From positions 62,001 through 126,000 of the forward strand of contig NZ_JABBFZ010000007.1 of assembly GCF_012927125.1 (NCBI RefSeq): 64,000 nt of DNA, given 5' to 3'. Of the stretch, positions 54,931 to 64,000 are shown one piece after another. A model generated the notes under the pieces. That model ran no database searches. It saw only the letters and a program-made list of their open reading frames with translations, and was not told where the DNA came from. Position numbers and translations under genes: made by a program. Each line of letters begins with the position of its first letter. The first letter of the stretch is position 1. This stretch comes from Paraburkholderia antibiotica (lineage in GTDB: Bacteria; Pseudomonadota; Gammaproteobacteria; Burkholderiales; Burkholderiaceae).

Positions 54931-55722
54931 TTACCGCACCAGCGAACGGCGTTTCATTTCCAGCTGCGTGATAAGCCGTTGCAGCGTGTTTTCCGCGCTG
55001 CCCGGCAGCGACAGGAAACGGAAGCCGAGCTGATAGCGCTGCGTGCCGTTCGGCAACGAGAGCGAGCGATGCGACACCAGTTGCAGATCGAGCGACAGCC
55101 GCCCGAGCCCGCCGAACACGAGCTCGCAGTCCATCAGGCGCGTGCCCATCGGTAATTCGGCGACGCGATCGTCGGTCGTGCGCATGCCGACGCCGCCCAG
55201 CGACAGATCGTGCACCTCGAAGCGGAACGCGTCGCCCTCGGGGAAGCGGCCGGTACACATGTACGGGTCGAGAATCGGCGCGCTCACGCGGAAGTATTCG
55301 CGGCGCTGCACGTAGAACAGCACGTCGGGGAAGTCGGCCTCGAACGCGGGCAGTCCTTCGAAGCGCGTTTCGCGCGGCGTCGCGGTCGCGAACTCGACGC
55401 GCACGCCGTCGGGTGCGGCGTGGAACTGGCAGCGCGGCGCGCCGAGCAGTCCGCGGTTCTGCTCGGAGAGCGCGCCCCAATCGAAGGTGAAGGTACGCTC
55501 GCGCACGTCGACGTCGAGCAGACGCGTGACGAGTTGGCCGCCCGCATATTCGACGGTGAGGAAATCGCCGCGATTGACGAGGTTGCGCAATTGCACGCCG
55601 ATTTCCAGCGGATTGCGGCGACCGAAGTCGGGCACGCTGTCGTCTTGCGGGATGTGCGACTGGCCGCGCAGGTCGGTCTGGCCGTTCGACTGATTCATAT
55701 CCATGGGCTTGCCGGTTTGCAT
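54931..55722 (-). CDS. ycgR: Flagellar brake protein YcgR (PilZ domain, c-di-GMP effector)
   Basis: A protein of about 263 residues that slows the motor when bound to cyclic di-GMP. The N-terminal YcgR domain (GVQLRNLVNRGDFLTVEYAG onward) is followed by a PilZ domain with the c-di-GMP motif RREYFRVSAPI (RxxxR form) and DLSLGGVGM (D/NxSxxG). The start is uncertain: ATGs at 55785, 55722, 55704 and 55698 are in frame and none has a strong ribosome binding site. A sigma-28-like promoter at 55839-55865 puts it with late flagellar genes. Confidence 0.9.
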   Translation of the reverse strand: MQTGKPMDMNQSNGQTDLRGQSHIPQDDSVPDFGRRNPLEIGVQLRNLVNRGDFLTVEYAGGQLVTRLLDVDVRERTFTFDWGALSEQNRGLLGAPRCQFHAAPDGVRVEFATATPRETRFEGLPAFEADFPDVLFYVQRREYFRVSAPILDPYMCTGRFPEGDAFRFEVHDLSLGGVGMRTTDDRVAELPMGTRLMDCELVFGGLGRLSLDLQLVSHRSLSLPNGTQRYQLGFRFLSLPGSAENTLQRLITQLEMKRRSLVR

Positions 55723-55838
55723 GTTCTTGCGGGCGCGTGCCGCAGCTCGACCGTCGATATTCTCGGTCTTCCTGCAAAGCCGCAACGCGCGCGTTCGACC
55801 GGACCTTACAACGCTATTCCGGTATCGGGTCTAACTCG

Positions 55839-55865
55839 TTAGCGGCAGCATTCAGCCAAAATTTA
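55839..55865 (-). promoter_or_regulatory. Sigma-28 (FliA)-like promoter of ycgR
   Basis: On the minus strand TAAATTTT, exactly 11 bases, then GCCGCTAA, seven-to-six matches per box against TAAAGTTT-N11-GCCGATAA. It lies within an AT-rich stretch of the 412-base gap 55723-56134, whose right half probably carries the promoter of the small plus-strand gene. Confidence 0.72.
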
Positions 55866-56134
55866 GGGGCTTTTATTAAATATTTGCTGGAAATTTCGCG
55901 CAAACGTTAAAACGCGGTTCGCTTCGCTCTCCGTTCCCGCAGCCCGATTCTGTCGCTTATTACCCGCACAGCCCGCGCAAATCTGATCCGGATGCTATTT
56001 CGGGATGTTCATCGGGAGTAGAGTCAGACGTCGTCAATGCATGGGTTCAGCTATGAGTTTTGGCTATTACGGCAGTCTCAATACAGGCAAGCGTGGGCAT
56101 CTTTTCTCGGACAGTGTGAGAGGAGCGGGTTGAG

Positions 56135-56422
56135 ATGGAAAAGAGACCACCGCGCTACGTTGTCATCGCTTATGACGAAGACGAACAGGAACTAAAAGTC
56201 TGCACGCTGCCTCGAGATTCGCTTGCCGGACAAATGAATGCCGCACTGGTTGTTCCCTGGCGTCTGGAAGATGTCGACTTCAAGCTCGATGACGAATCCG
56301 CCCGCACAATCGGCGGTGTGGTGTTTGGCCTGTTGGCCGTGCATCAACCCGCGCTGAAGCAATACATCAGCGTGACACCTCATCCGGACGCAATCGGGCG
56401 TCCCGCCCCGTCCGCCGAATAG
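56135..56422 (+). CDS. Conserved-looking hypothetical protein, 95 residues
   Basis: An acidic soluble protein with no signal peptide or membrane helix. The N-terminal part (PPRYVVIAYDEDEQELKVCT) looks like beta strands, the middle (RLEDVDFKLDDESARTIGGV) helical, and the tail is Pro-rich. GAGAGGAG lies about 10-17 bases before the ATG. Third-position GC is lower than in neighbours. It is alone on the plus strand among flagellar genes and is not assigned to any family; a link to motility is only positional. Confidence 0.65.
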   Translation: MEKRPPRYVVIAYDEDEQELKVCTLPRDSLAGQMNAALVVPWRLEDVDFKLDDESARTIGGVVFGLLAVHQPALKQYISVTPHPDAIGRPAPSAE

Positions 56423-56454
56423 CGCTTCATCTGGATGGCTGAGTATTTTCCTGT

Positions 56455-56480
56455 TCGGCCGATCGTCGCGGATCGGCCGA
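56455..56480. terminator. Hairpin between the hypothetical gene and flgJ
   Basis: TCGGCCGATC and GATCGGCCGA form a perfect 10-bp stem with a 6-base loop, located between two convergent genes. It has no T-run, so it would act with Rho or as a 3' stabiliser for both transcripts. Confidence 0.5.
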
Positions 56481-56545
56481 CCGCCTCGCGGCAGCCGGCC
56501 TCCTCCGTCTTCTTATGCAAGTGGCCCCGTCGCCTGCATTCTGAA

Positions 56546-57553
56546 TCAGCTCATCTTCTGCATGATCGACAGCAGTTTTTTCGCGTAGTGCGGGTCGGTC
56601 GCGTAACCGGCGCGCTGCATGCCGTTGGCAAAGCCATTCACGTCGCGCGACGAATTGATCACCTGCGCGTAGCGCGGATTGCTCTTCAGCAGACTCGCGT
56701 AGTCCTTCATCGCCTCTTCATACGAGTCGTACGAGCGGAATTTCTCGACCGTGCGATGCGGCGTGCCGTTCACATATTCGGTCGTGACCGTCGACACGGT
56801 CTTGCCGGTCCAGTCGTTGCCCGCCTTGATGCCGAACACGTTGTGGCTGGTCGAGCCGTCGGTCTTCTTGATCTCGCTCTTGCCCCAGCCCGATTCGAGC
56901 GCGGCCTGGCCGATGATGAAGCGCGCCGGAATCCCGGTCGCGGCGCTCGCGGCCTGAGCCGGCGCGGCGAGCTTGTCGACGAACGCGTCGACCTTCGACG
57001 AGCTGCCGTCGCCGCGCAACGGCGGGGTCAGCGCGCTATTGGCCGAGTAGCCCTTGCCGAGCGCGAGCTGGCCGTTTGCCTGGGCATTGCCGTAGGCGCG
57101 CGCGAGCGCATTGAGCGCCGCGCTCTGGCCTTCGTCGCCGCCACCGCTGCCGCCGCCGAGCGCGTTGGCCATGCCGGCGAAACCGCTCGCGCCAGCGCCG
57201 CCGTTCGCGCCGCCCGCCTGAATGCCCTGGTTACGCATCAGCTGCTTGAGCATCGCGTCGGCGACGCCGATGCCCTTCTTCGACAACTGCTGCGCCATCT
57301 GCTGATCCATCATCGACGTGAAGGTCGCCGTGTCGTGCGAATCGAACGGACCGTCCTGCGGCGTCGCATCGCGCATGCTCTTCAGCATCATCTGCGTGAA
57401 CACCGCGTCGAACTGCTGCGCGGCCATCTTCATGCCGGCCTGCGGCGAAGCCTTCGCCTGCGCGCTGAGTGCGCCGAAGCCCTGCACGTCGAGTGCGAAC
57501 CGGCTACTGAGGTCGTTCGCGGAACTGACGGAATGGGTCGTATCCGAATTCAT
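56546..57553 (-). CDS. flgJ: Flagellar rod assembly protein / peptidoglycan hydrolase FlgJ
   Basis: A 335-residue dual-domain protein. The N-terminal rod-capping domain (about residues 40-110) has AAQQFDAVFTQMMLKSMRDA. A Gly/Ala linker follows. The C-terminal glucosaminidase domain (about 180-335) has IPARFIIGQAALESGWGKSE with the catalytic glutamate, HNVFGIKAG, and KLLSIMQKM at the end. It opens peptidoglycan for the rod. It is 12 bases after flgI. Confidence 0.95.
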   Translation of the reverse strand: MNSDTTHSVSSANDLSSRFALDVQGFGALSAQAKASPQAGMKMAAQQFDAVFTQMMLKSMRDATPQDGPFDSHDTATFTSMMDQQMAQQLSKKGIGVADAMLKQLMRNQGIQAGGANGGAGASGFAGMANALGGGSGGGDEGQSAALNALARAYGNAQANGQLALGKGYSANSALTPPLRGDGSSSKVDAFVDKLAAPAQAASAATGIPARFIIGQAALESGWGKSEIKKTDGSTSHNVFGIKAGNDWTGKTVSTVTTEYVNGTPHRTVEKFRSYDSYEEAMKDYASLLKSNPRYAQVINSSRDVNGFANGMQRAGYATDPHYAKKLLSIMQKMS

Positions 57554-57565
57554 CTGGCGTCTTCC

Positions 57566-58735
57566 TTAGATGATTTCCAGGTCGGCGCGCAACGCACCGG
57601 CCGCCTTCATGGCCTGCAGGATCGACATCAGATCCGCGGGCGTTGCGCCGAGCGCGTTGAGCCCCTTCACCACCTCGGCGAGGTTCGCACCGGCATTCAC
57701 CATCTTCAGCGCGCCGTTGTCCTGCTTCATCTGGATCTGCGACTGCTGCGCGACCACCGTGCGGCCATTCGAGAACGCGCCCGGCTGGCTCACCACCGGC
57801 TGCGTGTTGATCACCACCGACAGATTGCCGTGCGCGACCGCGCAGTTCTGCAGCGTGACCATCTGGTTCATCACGATCGAGCCGGTGCGCGCGTTCAGGA
57901 TCACTTTCGCGGCCGCCTGCGCGGGCCGCACGTCGAGGTTCTGCAATTGCGCCATGAACGCGACCTGCTGCTGCGGATCGGCCGGCGCGCGTAACTGGAT
58001 CGTGCGGCCGTCGAGCGCGGTCGCGGTGCCGCTACCGAACGCGTTGTCGATCGCGGCGACGACGCGCTGCGTGGTGTCGTAGTCCATGTCGTTCAGGTCG
58101 AGCTGCATCGTGCCCGCCTGCGACACCGAGGTCGGCACCGAGCGTTCGACGATCGCGCCGCTCGCGATGCGCCCGGCCGCCAGCTGGTTGACCTGCACCT
58201 TGCTGCCGTTCGCGCTCGCGCCCGCGCCGCCCACCGCGACATTGCCCTGGCCGAGCGCATACACCTGGCCGTCGGCGCCCTTGAGCGGCGTGAGCAGAAG
58301 CGTACCGCCGCGCAGGCTCTTCGCATTGCCGAGCGACGACACCGTGATGTCGATCTGCTCGCCGGGCCGCGCGAACGGCGGCAGCACCGCCGTCACCATC
58401 ACCGCAGCGACGTTCTTCAACTGGATGTTCGACAGCGACGACTGCGAGTTGCTGGAGCCCGCCGCCTGGTTGTTGATCGAGATGCCGAGGTTCGCCAGCA
58501 TGTTGGCGAGCGTCTGCGTGGTGAACGGCGTCTGCGTGGTCTGGTCGCCGGTGCCGTCGAGGCCGACCACGAGGCCGTAGCCGATCAGCGGGTTGTCGCG
58601 CACGCCCTGGATCTGCGCGAGATCCTTCAGACGCTCCGCATGCGCGGGCGTCGCCGCCGGCAACGCCGCGCCGGCCAGCGCGACGAACAGAATGGCGCGG
58701 CCCGCGCGCGACAAGGTTCTGGAGATCGCGTTCAT
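57566..58735 (-). CDS. flgI: Flagellar P-ring protein FlgI
   Basis: A 389-residue periplasmic ring protein. A signal peptide (about residues 1-33) ends ATPAHA and is followed by the invariant [33 protein letters not shown] (family start, quoted in part: [20 protein letters not shown]). ATG 58735 is preferred to a GTG at 58744. It begins inside the last codons of flgH. Confidence 0.95.
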   Translation of the reverse strand: MNAISRTLSRAGRAILFVALAGAALPAATPAHAERLKDLAQIQGVRDNPLIGYGLVVGLDGTGDQTTQTPFTTQTLANMLANLGISINNQAAGSSNSQSSLSNIQLKNVAAVMVTAVLPPFARPGEQIDITVSSLGNAKSLRGGTLLLTPLKGADGQVYALGQGNVAVGGAGASANGSKVQVNQLAAGRIASGAIVERSVPTSVSQAGTMQLDLNDMDYDTTQRVVAAIDNAFGSGTATALDGRTIQLRAPADPQQQVAFMAQLQNLDVRPAQAAAKVILNARTGSIVMNQMVTLQNCAVAHGNLSVVINTQPVVSQPGAFSNGRTVVAQQSQIQMKQDNGALKMVNAGANLAEVVKGLNALGATPADLMSILQAMKAAGALRADLEII

Positions 58736-58737
58736 GC

Positions 58738-59442
58738 TCACCACGGCGACACGTTGAGGAAGAACCGCTGCAGCCAGCCCATGTTCTGCGCTTCGTCGAT
58801 GTAGCCCTTCGCCGAGTACTCGATTTTCGCGTCGGCGACCTGGGTCGAATACACCGCGTTGAGGCTCGAAATCGTGTTCGGATTCACCACGCCCGAGAAG
58901 CGCACGAACTCGTTGCCCTGATTGATCAGCATCTGCTTCTCGCCGCTCACGATCAGGTTGCCGTTCGCCTGCACGCCGGTCACGGTCACGGTGATCGTGC
59001 CGTTGAAGGTGTTCGACGCATTCGCGCCGCCGGTGCCGGCAAAGCCGTTGGTGCCGGTCGCGCTCAGGTTGGTCTTGCCGAACAGCCCGCCGAGAAAGCC
59101 GGCGGTCGGCACGTTGAAGGCGGTGTTGCCGTTGCGGCTCGCATTCGCGCCCGAGTTCTTCGTCGCGTTGATGTTCTCGGCGATCACGATCGTGATGATG
59201 TCGCCCACGTTGCGAGGCCGCTGATCTTCGAACAGCGGACGGCCCGCGTAGCCCGGGTTGTAGATCGAGCCCGGCGCCTGGGCCTGCGGCGGCGCCGGCG
59301 GCAGCGCGGTCATCGGCTGCTGGGTGATCGGTTCCTTCGGCACGAGGCCGCAGCCGCCGAGCGCGGCGAGCAGCGCGAGCTGCACGAGCGCCTCGGCCGT
59401 GCGCGAATGAACCGGAGTACGAGTGGAGTGCGACATCATCAT
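58738..59442 (-). CDS. flgH: Flagellar L-ring lipoprotein FlgH
   Basis: A 234-residue outer-membrane ring lipoprotein. A signal sequence with lipobox LLAALGGCG places the lipidated cysteine at about residue 32. The conserved block [29 protein letters not shown] (in part [20 protein letters not shown]) and the C-terminal [21 protein letters not shown] are present. ATG 59442 follows AAAGGCGG. Confidence 0.96.
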   Translation of the reverse strand: MMMSHSTRTPVHSRTAEALVQLALLAALGGCGLVPKEPITQQPMTALPPAPPQAQAPGSIYNPGYAGRPLFEDQRPRNVGDIITIVIAENINATKNSGANASRNGNTAFNVPTAGFLGGLFGKTNLSATGTNGFAGTGGANASNTFNGTITVTVTGVQANGNLIVSGEKQMLINQGNEFVRFSGVVNPNTISSLNAVYSTQVADAKIEYSAKGYIDEAQNMGWLQRFFLNVSPW

Positions 59443-59465
59443 TTACCGCCTTTAATTCCCAGTCC

Positions 59466-60254
59466 TCAAACCTGCATCTGGCTCAAGGTCTGCAGCATCT
59501 GATCGGACGTGGTCACGGCCTTGCTGTTGATTTCGTACGCGCGCTGCGTCTGGATCATGTTGACCAGCTCCTGCACCACGTTCACGTTCGACGCTTCCAC
59601 ATAGCCCTGGTTGAGCGTGCCCGCGCCGTTCAGGCCCGGCTGCGCGACGTTCGGCGCGCCCGACGATGCGGTCTCCGCGAACAGGTTTTCGCCCTTCGCG
59701 TCGAGGCCGGCCGGGTTGATGAAGGTCGCGATCTGCATCGAGCCGAGCTGCTGCGTCGCGCTCGAACCCGCCACGGTGATCGACACCGCGCCGTCGCTGC
59801 CGATCGTCATCGAGGTCGCATTGTTCGGGATCGTGATCGCCGGGATCACCTGGTAGCCGCTCGAGGTCACGAGCTGGCCCTGCGCGTTGGTCTGGAACGA
59901 GCCGTCGCGCGTGTAGGCGGTGGTGCCGTCGGGCATCTGCACCTGGAAGAAGCCGGCGCCGTTGATCGCGACGTCCTTCGAGTTGCCGGTCTGCTGCAGG
60001 TTGCCCTGTGTGTACAGACGCTCGGTCGCGACCTGCTGCACGCCGGTGCCGAGCTGGATGCCGGACGGCAGTTCGGTCTGCTGCGTCGAGTTCGCGCCGG
60101 GCTGGCGGATGGTCTGATACAGCAGATCCTCGAACACCGCGCGCGAGCCCTTGAAGCCGTTGGTGCTGACGTTCGCGAGGTTGTTCGAGATCACGTCCAT
60201 CTGCGCCTGTTGCGCATTCATGCCGGTAGCGGCGATGTAGAGCGAGCGATTCAC
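59466..60254 (-). CDS. flgG: Flagellar distal rod protein FlgG
   Basis: A 262-residue axial protein. N-terminal [20 protein letters not shown] and [20 protein letters not shown] are the rod signature. The C-terminal coil [20 protein letters not shown] is also present. It starts with GTG at 60254 after a GGGAG. A stretch [20 protein letters not shown] is the FlgG-specific L-stretch that stiffens the distal rod. Confidence 0.96.
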   Translation of the reverse strand: MNRSLYIAATGMNAQQAQMDVISNNLANVSTNGFKGSRAVFEDLLYQTIRQPGANSTQQTELPSGIQLGTGVQQVATERLYTQGNLQQTGNSKDVAINGAGFFQVQMPDGTTAYTRDGSFQTNAQGQLVTSSGYQVIPAITIPNNATSMTIGSDGAVSITVAGSSATQQLGSMQIATFINPAGLDAKGENLFAETASSGAPNVAQPGLNGAGTLNQGYVEASNVNVVQELVNMIQTQRAYEINSKAVTTSDQMLQTLSQMQV

Positions 60255-60305
60255 AATTTTTCTCCCAGGTCACGGGCGCGCTCTCAAGCGCGCCGTGGCA
60301 ATTCG

Positions 60306-61064
60306 TTAGCTGAAGCTGAGCAGCTGGTTGGCGGACTGATCGTTCTTGTCGGCGTTCTGCAGCAGTTGCGTCTGCATCTGGAACTGCCGTGCGTTGGTGA
60401 TCATCGAGACCATCGCGCTCACCGGATTCACGTTGCTGCCCTCGAGCGATGCCGGCGCCAGCGTGACGGTTGGATCAGCGTCGGCGGGGTTGCCGTCGGC
60501 GGTACGAAAGAGGCCGTCGTCGCCGCGCGTGAGCGACTGCGGATCGGGGTTCACGAGCTTCAGCTGGTCGACGGTCACGACCGCGGTCGGCGGATCGCCC
60601 GGCGTCAGTGCCGACACCGTGCCGTCCTTGCCGATCGTGATCTGCGCGCCGGGCGGCACCGACACCGGACCGCCGTTGCCGAGCACGACCTGGTTGGTCG
60701 CGTTCACGAGCTGGCCGTTTTCGTCGATGTGCAGATTGCCGGCGCGCGTGTAGGCCTCGTTGCCGTCGGCGGTCTGCACCGACAGCCAGCCCGCGCCCTC
60801 GATCGCGACGTCGAGCGGATTGCCGGTCTGCTGGATCGGCCCCGGCGTGTAGTCGGCGCCCGGCGTCGACGACAGCACGAAAGTGCGGGTGGTGTCGTCG
60901 TTGACCGTGCTGCCGTCGCCGAACGACATCGGCACGGCGCGGAAGGTTTCGAGCTGTGCGCGAAAGCCCGTCGTCGATGCGTTCGCGAGATTGTTCGCGA
61001 CGATCGCCTGTTGCTCGAGCGCCTGCGTACTGCCCGACATCGCGGTGTAGATCAGCCGATCCAT
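60306..61064 (-). CDS. flgF: Flagellar proximal rod protein FlgF
   Basis: A 252-residue rod protein. It begins MDRLIYTAMSGSTQALEQQA with the NNLANASTTGFRAQLETFRA rod motif, and ends with NPVSAMVSMITNARQFQMQT. The ATG at 61064 follows GGACCTCCTC-like spacing of a GGGACCTC leader; upstream frame is flgE in another register. It is 18 bases after flgE. Confidence 0.95.
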   Translation of the reverse strand: MDRLIYTAMSGSTQALEQQAIVANNLANASTTGFRAQLETFRAVPMSFGDGSTVNDDTTRTFVLSSTPGADYTPGPIQQTGNPLDVAIEGAGWLSVQTADGNEAYTRAGNLHIDENGQLVNATNQVVLGNGGPVSVPPGAQITIGKDGTVSALTPGDPPTAVVTVDQLKLVNPDPQSLTRGDDGLFRTADGNPADADPTVTLAPASLEGSNVNPVSAMVSMITNARQFQMQTQLLQNADKNDQSANQLLSFS

Positions 61065-61081
61065 GAGGAGGTCCCGTTCGC

Positions 61082-62617
61082 TTACAGGTTGATCAGGGTC
61101 TGGTCGACGGCCTGCTGGGTCTTGATCGTCTGCGCGTTCGCCTGATAGTTGCGCTGCGCGGTGATCAGGTTGACCAGCTCGCTCGTCAGGTCGACGTTCG
61201 AGTTCTCGACCGCGCCGCCTTGCAGCACGCCGTGATTGGTCGAGCCCGGCGTCGAAATCTGCGCGACGCCCGAAGCGGAGGTCTGGCCGTATTCGTTGTT
61301 GCCGAGGTCGACGAGGCCGTTCTCGTTCGAGAAGTTCGCGAGCACGATCTGGCCGAGCGCGGCGGTCTGGCCGTTCGAGTAGTTGCCGGTCAGCGTGCCG
61401 TCGCTGCCGACCGTGAAGCTGGTCAGCTGGCCCGCCGCATAGCCGTTGGTCGACAGGCTGTTCACACCGTCCTTGCCGCCGTACTGCGTGGTGCCGGCGA
61501 TGTTCAGCGTGATGTTCTGCGGCGTGCCCGAGCCGTCGGTGGTCGGGATCGCCACGTTGAACGCGCCGAGCGTGGTGGTCGGGGTATAGGTGGTCGGCGT
61601 CGTGGACGTATCGGCCTGGCTCGTGCTGACCAGCGTGCCCGACGAATTGAAGTTCGCCGTGCCGATCAGCGTCGCGGTGCCGGTCGCGGAGCCCGCGTAC
61701 ACGTTCCACGTTCCCGAGGCCGTCTTCGCGAAGTACATGTTGACCGTCTGCGAGCCGCCGAGCGTGTCGTAGGCGGTCGTGCTGGTCGAGTAGTTGTAGG
61801 TCGTCGAGCTGTTCTGGTTGAAGGCGGTCGGGTTCTGCGTGACCGAGTAGCTGTCGTTTGCTGCCGGCGTGCCGCTGAACGTGATGCTTTCGCCGTTGCC
61901 GAGCGTGATCGCGGTGCCGGCGGTGTAGGTGCCGGTCACCGGGGCGGAGTTCGGATACGTCGTGTCCTGCACCGAGTAGCCGCCGGCGCCGTCGAACGTA
62001 ATCGTGTAGTTGTCGGTATTGGTGCCCGCGGTCGCGTCGGTGATCGTTGCGCCGGTCGTGGTCAGCGACCCGGTGTTGGTGTTACTGGCCTGCACGGTCG
62101 GCGCGCCGAGCATGATGGCGTCCTGCGCGTTCAGGTTCAGGCCCGCGGTGATCGTGGTGGTCGCCTGCGGCGCGATGTTCGCGGTCGGCACCTGCAGCGG
62201 CACGGTCTGCGCGGTGTTGATGATGCCCGAGCTGTTGGCCGCGTAGCCCATCAGGTCGAGGCCCTGTGCGTTGGTGATGTAGCCGTTCTTGTCGAGCTGG
62301 AACACGCCGTTGCGCGAATAGGTCAGCGTGCCGTTGTTCGACATCTGGAAGAAGCCGTTGCCGTTGATCGCCACGTTCAACGCCTGGTTGGTCGTCGTGA
62401 TCGTGCCTTGCGAGAACTGCTGCTGCACTTCGGACAGCTGCGTGCCGATGCCGATCTGCTGGCTCACGGCGGTCGCGATCGAATTCGCGTACATGTCGGC
62501 GAATTCGGCGGTGCCGCTCTTGAAGCCGACCGTGTTGGCGTTGGCGATGTTGTTGCCGATCACGTCGAGATCGCTCGACGACGCCGACAGCCCGCTCAAA
62601 CCTTGTTGGTAACCCAT
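61082..62617 (-). CDS. flgE: Flagellar hook protein FlgE
   Basis: A 511-residue hook subunit. N-terminal MGYQQGLSGLSASSSDLDVI and GNNIANANTVGFKSGTAEFA, C-terminal VDLTSELVNLITAQRNYQAN are the conserved axial ends. The centre is a Thr/Ser/Gly-rich variable domain longer than that of E. coli FlgE (about 400 residues), with an ITFSGTPAANDSYSVTQ module. CGGAG lies before ATG 62617. Confidence 0.96.
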   Translation of the reverse strand: MGYQQGLSGLSASSSDLDVIGNNIANANTVGFKSGTAEFADMYANSIATAVSQQIGIGTQLSEVQQQFSQGTITTTNQALNVAINGNGFFQMSNNGTLTYSRNGVFQLDKNGYITNAQGLDLMGYAANSSGIINTAQTVPLQVPTANIAPQATTTITAGLNLNAQDAIMLGAPTVQASNTNTGSLTTTGATITDATAGTNTDNYTITFDGAGGYSVQDTTYPNSAPVTGTYTAGTAITLGNGESITFSGTPAANDSYSVTQNPTAFNQNSSTTYNYSTSTTAYDTLGGSQTVNMYFAKTASGTWNVYAGSATGTATLIGTANFNSSGTLVSTSQADTSTTPTTYTPTTTLGAFNVAIPTTDGSGTPQNITLNIAGTTQYGGKDGVNSLSTNGYAAGQLTSFTVGSDGTLTGNYSNGQTAALGQIVLANFSNENGLVDLGNNEYGQTSASGVAQISTPGSTNHGVLQGGAVENSNVDLTSELVNLITAQRNYQANAQTIKTQQAVDQTLINL

Positions 62618-62669
62618 GACTGACTCCGTATCTGCTAAGTCGTAACTTGATTGATCTGGCCGCTGCCGC

Positions 62670-63389
62670 TCAGAGGATCGCGGCGACGCTCGTCAGGCCG
62701 ACCGTCGAGCCGTTCGACAGCACGAGGCCCGGCGTGCCGCTGCTCTGCTGCACGACGCTTTCGACGGTCGCGCCGGTGAGCGTGGTGGCGGTTGCCTGCT
62801 GGCCATTGATCGTGCCGGTCGCGGTGATCGTGTAGGTGCCGTCGGCGAGCGTGTTGCCCGCCGAGTCGGTCGGCGTCCAGCCCACCGGGACCGTGCCGGC
62901 CGACTGCTTGCCGAGATCGATCGTGTTGACGATCGAGCCGGCCGAATTCTTCACGACGACCTGCAGATCGCTGACGTCGTTCGCGAGCGTGACACCGAAC
63001 TCGCTCGCCTTGCCGCTCGCCACTGTGATCGAGCTTCCCGGCGCAAGCACGGTCGAGCCGATCAGCAGCGCGGCCTGTGACTGCTGGCCGGCCGCCAGTT
63101 GCGACGACAGCGACGATAGCGACGTGTTGAGCTGGCCGATGCCCTGCACCGTGCTGATCTGCGCGAGCTGCGAGGTCATCTGCGAGCTGTCCATCGGATT
63201 GGTCGGGTCCTGGTTCTTCAACTGCGCGACGAGCAGTTGCAGGAAGGTGTTCTGCAGATCGGTGGCCGACGTCCCCGAGCTGCTCGTCGAGCTGGTCGAA
63301 CTCGAACTGCTGCTCGCGCCGTTCATCGTGTCGAGCAGCGTCTGCGAGACGGTCGTGCCGCTGCTGCCGATGGTGGTGTTGGTGGTCAA
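62670..63389 (-). CDS. flgD: Flagellar hook capping protein FlgD
   Basis: A 239-residue hook-assembly scaffold. The N-terminal export and cap region has DLQNTFLQLLVAQLKNQDPT and NPMDSSQMTSQLAQISTVQG, typical of FlgD; the rest is the FlgD tudor/Ig-like part (QSAGTVPVGWTPTDSAGNTL). It starts with TTG at 63389, supported by GAGGAG nine bases upstream. Confidence 0.95.
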   Translation of the reverse strand: MTTNTTIGSSGTTVSQTLLDTMNGASSSSSSTSSTSSSGTSATDLQNTFLQLLVAQLKNQDPTNPMDSSQMTSQLAQISTVQGIGQLNTSLSSLSSQLAAGQQSQAALLIGSTVLAPGSSITVASGKASEFGVTLANDVSDLQVVVKNSAGSIVNTIDLGKQSAGTVPVGWTPTDSAGNTLADGTYTITATGTINGQQATATTLTGATVESVVQQSSGTPGLVLSNGSTVGLTSVAAIL

Positions 63390-63400
63390 GACGGGTCTCC

Positions 63401-63826
63401 TCAGGTTCCGATCGTGAGCGTTTTCAGCATCAGGGTTTTGGCGGTGTTCAGCGTTTCGACGTTGGCCTGATACGAGCGCGAAGCCGAAATCATGTTGACC
63501 ATTTCCTGCACCGGATCGACGTTGGGCAAGGTCACGTAGCCATTCGCGTCGGCGGCCGGATTGCCGGGCTCGTACGCGGTTTTCATCGGCGACGGATCGT
63601 CGACCACGCCGGTCACCTGCACACCGCCGACCTGCTGGCCTGAGCCCGAGCGCGCGCCGCCGAGCGGGCTCACCGCGAACACGACCTGCTTGGCCTTGTA
63701 CGGCTGGCCGTCCGGGCCGGTCGTGCTGTCCGCGTTGGCGAGGTTCGACGCCGTCACGTTGAGCCGCTGCGACTGCGCCGACATCGCGGAGCCCGCAACA
63801 CCAAAAATATTCATCAGGGATGGCAT
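63401..63826 (-). CDS. flgC: Flagellar proximal rod protein FlgC
   Basis: A 141-residue rod protein. [20 protein letters not shown] followed by [20 protein letters not shown] is the FlgC N-terminus, and [20 protein letters not shown] the C-terminal coil. ATG 63826 follows AGGAAAC; a second ATG at 63814 is possible. Confidence 0.96.
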   Translation of the reverse strand: MPSLMNIFGVAGSAMSAQSQRLNVTASNLANADSTTGPDGQPYKAKQVVFAVSPLGGARSGSGQQVGGVQVTGVVDDPSPMKTAYEPGNPAADANGYVTLPNVDPVQEMVNMISASRSYQANVETLNTAKTLMLKTLTIGT

Positions 63827-63917
63827 GTTTCCTGACCTCTCCTGCCGGTTCGCACCGGCTTCTCGTTAAGTCCCGTAGCGCTTCTGTACGTGTTCGTGCC
63901 GGCGTGCGATGACGGGC

Positions 63918-64000
63918 TCAGGAGCCCGACGTGATCGCCGCGAGCATCGTCTTGATCTGATTCGACACGGCCGTCATGCCCGATTCGAAATGCAGCGTGT
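63918..64000 (-). CDS. flgB: Flagellar proximal rod protein FlgB, C-terminal end
   Basis: The last 27 codons of a gene that begins beyond the window edge: TLHFESGMTAVSNQIKTMLA ending AITSGS. This matches the FlgB C-terminal helix, and its position just upstream of flgC fits the flgBCDEFGHIJ order. Confidence 0.85.
   Translation of the reverse strand, partial: TLHFESGMTAVSNQIKTMLAAITSGS

Overview
The window looks like the chromosome of a Burkholderiales bacterium, most likely Paraburkholderia or a close relative. The evidence is GC-rich coding with strong G/C third-position bias, an SAH riboswitch in front of ahcY with a small holin-like gene and metF downstream, a Burkholderia-style flagellar arrangement, and CidA/LrgB with a divergent LysR regulator. 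No rRNA, tRNA or CRISPR array was seen.

Layout. 1-2304: the end of pxpA (5-oxoprolinase subunit A) followed by overlapping DUF969 and DUF979 membrane genes. 2401-3423 (minus): an unusual compact operon made of a 48-residue fragment of a type VI secretion Hcp protein and three paralogous small membrane proteins, every junction being a 4-base ATGA overlap. 3719-5086: a chemoreceptor with almost no periplasmic domain. 5167-14118 (minus): a TraB/GumN protein and a dipeptide ABC transporter with two adjacent DppA paralogues. 14493-17303 (minus): metF, a four-helix holin-like protein and ahcY, preceded by an SAH riboswitch. 17551-19906: CidA/LrgB genes and a divergent LysR regulator. 20046-25372: GMC oxidoreductase, AidB-like acyl-CoA dehydrogenase and coniferyl aldehyde dehydrogenase.

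26147-42815 is a flagellar region. On the minus strand are a stand-alone FlhB C-terminal paralogue, a second FliK-like protein, fliT, fliS and fliE. On the plus strand are fliFGHIJK and fliLMNOPQR. Two copies of a ~690-bp palindromic repeat, in opposite orientation, bracket the segment from the flhB-like gene to fliK. The second copy lies inside the fli operon, between fliK and fliL.

43623-50791 is a complete type I restriction-modification operon in the order hsdR, hsdS, PrrC-like anticodon nuclease, hsdM. It lies between fliR and flgL. An IS91-type transposase remnant and a ~170-bp MITE-like element with 26-bp perfect inverted ends sit on its right side.

51396-64000 (mostly minus) is the rod/hook cluster: flgL, flgK, a YcgR-type c-di-GMP brake, flgJ, flgI, flgH, flgG, flgF, flgE, flgD, flgC and the end of flgB. 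A small gene of unknown function lies on the plus strand. Sigma-28 (FliA)-like promoters can be read in front of flgKL, ycgR and fliST, which suggests these are late flagellar genes while the basal-body genes are controlled otherwise.

All functional statements are from reading the sequence and family knowledge; no database search or alignment program was run.
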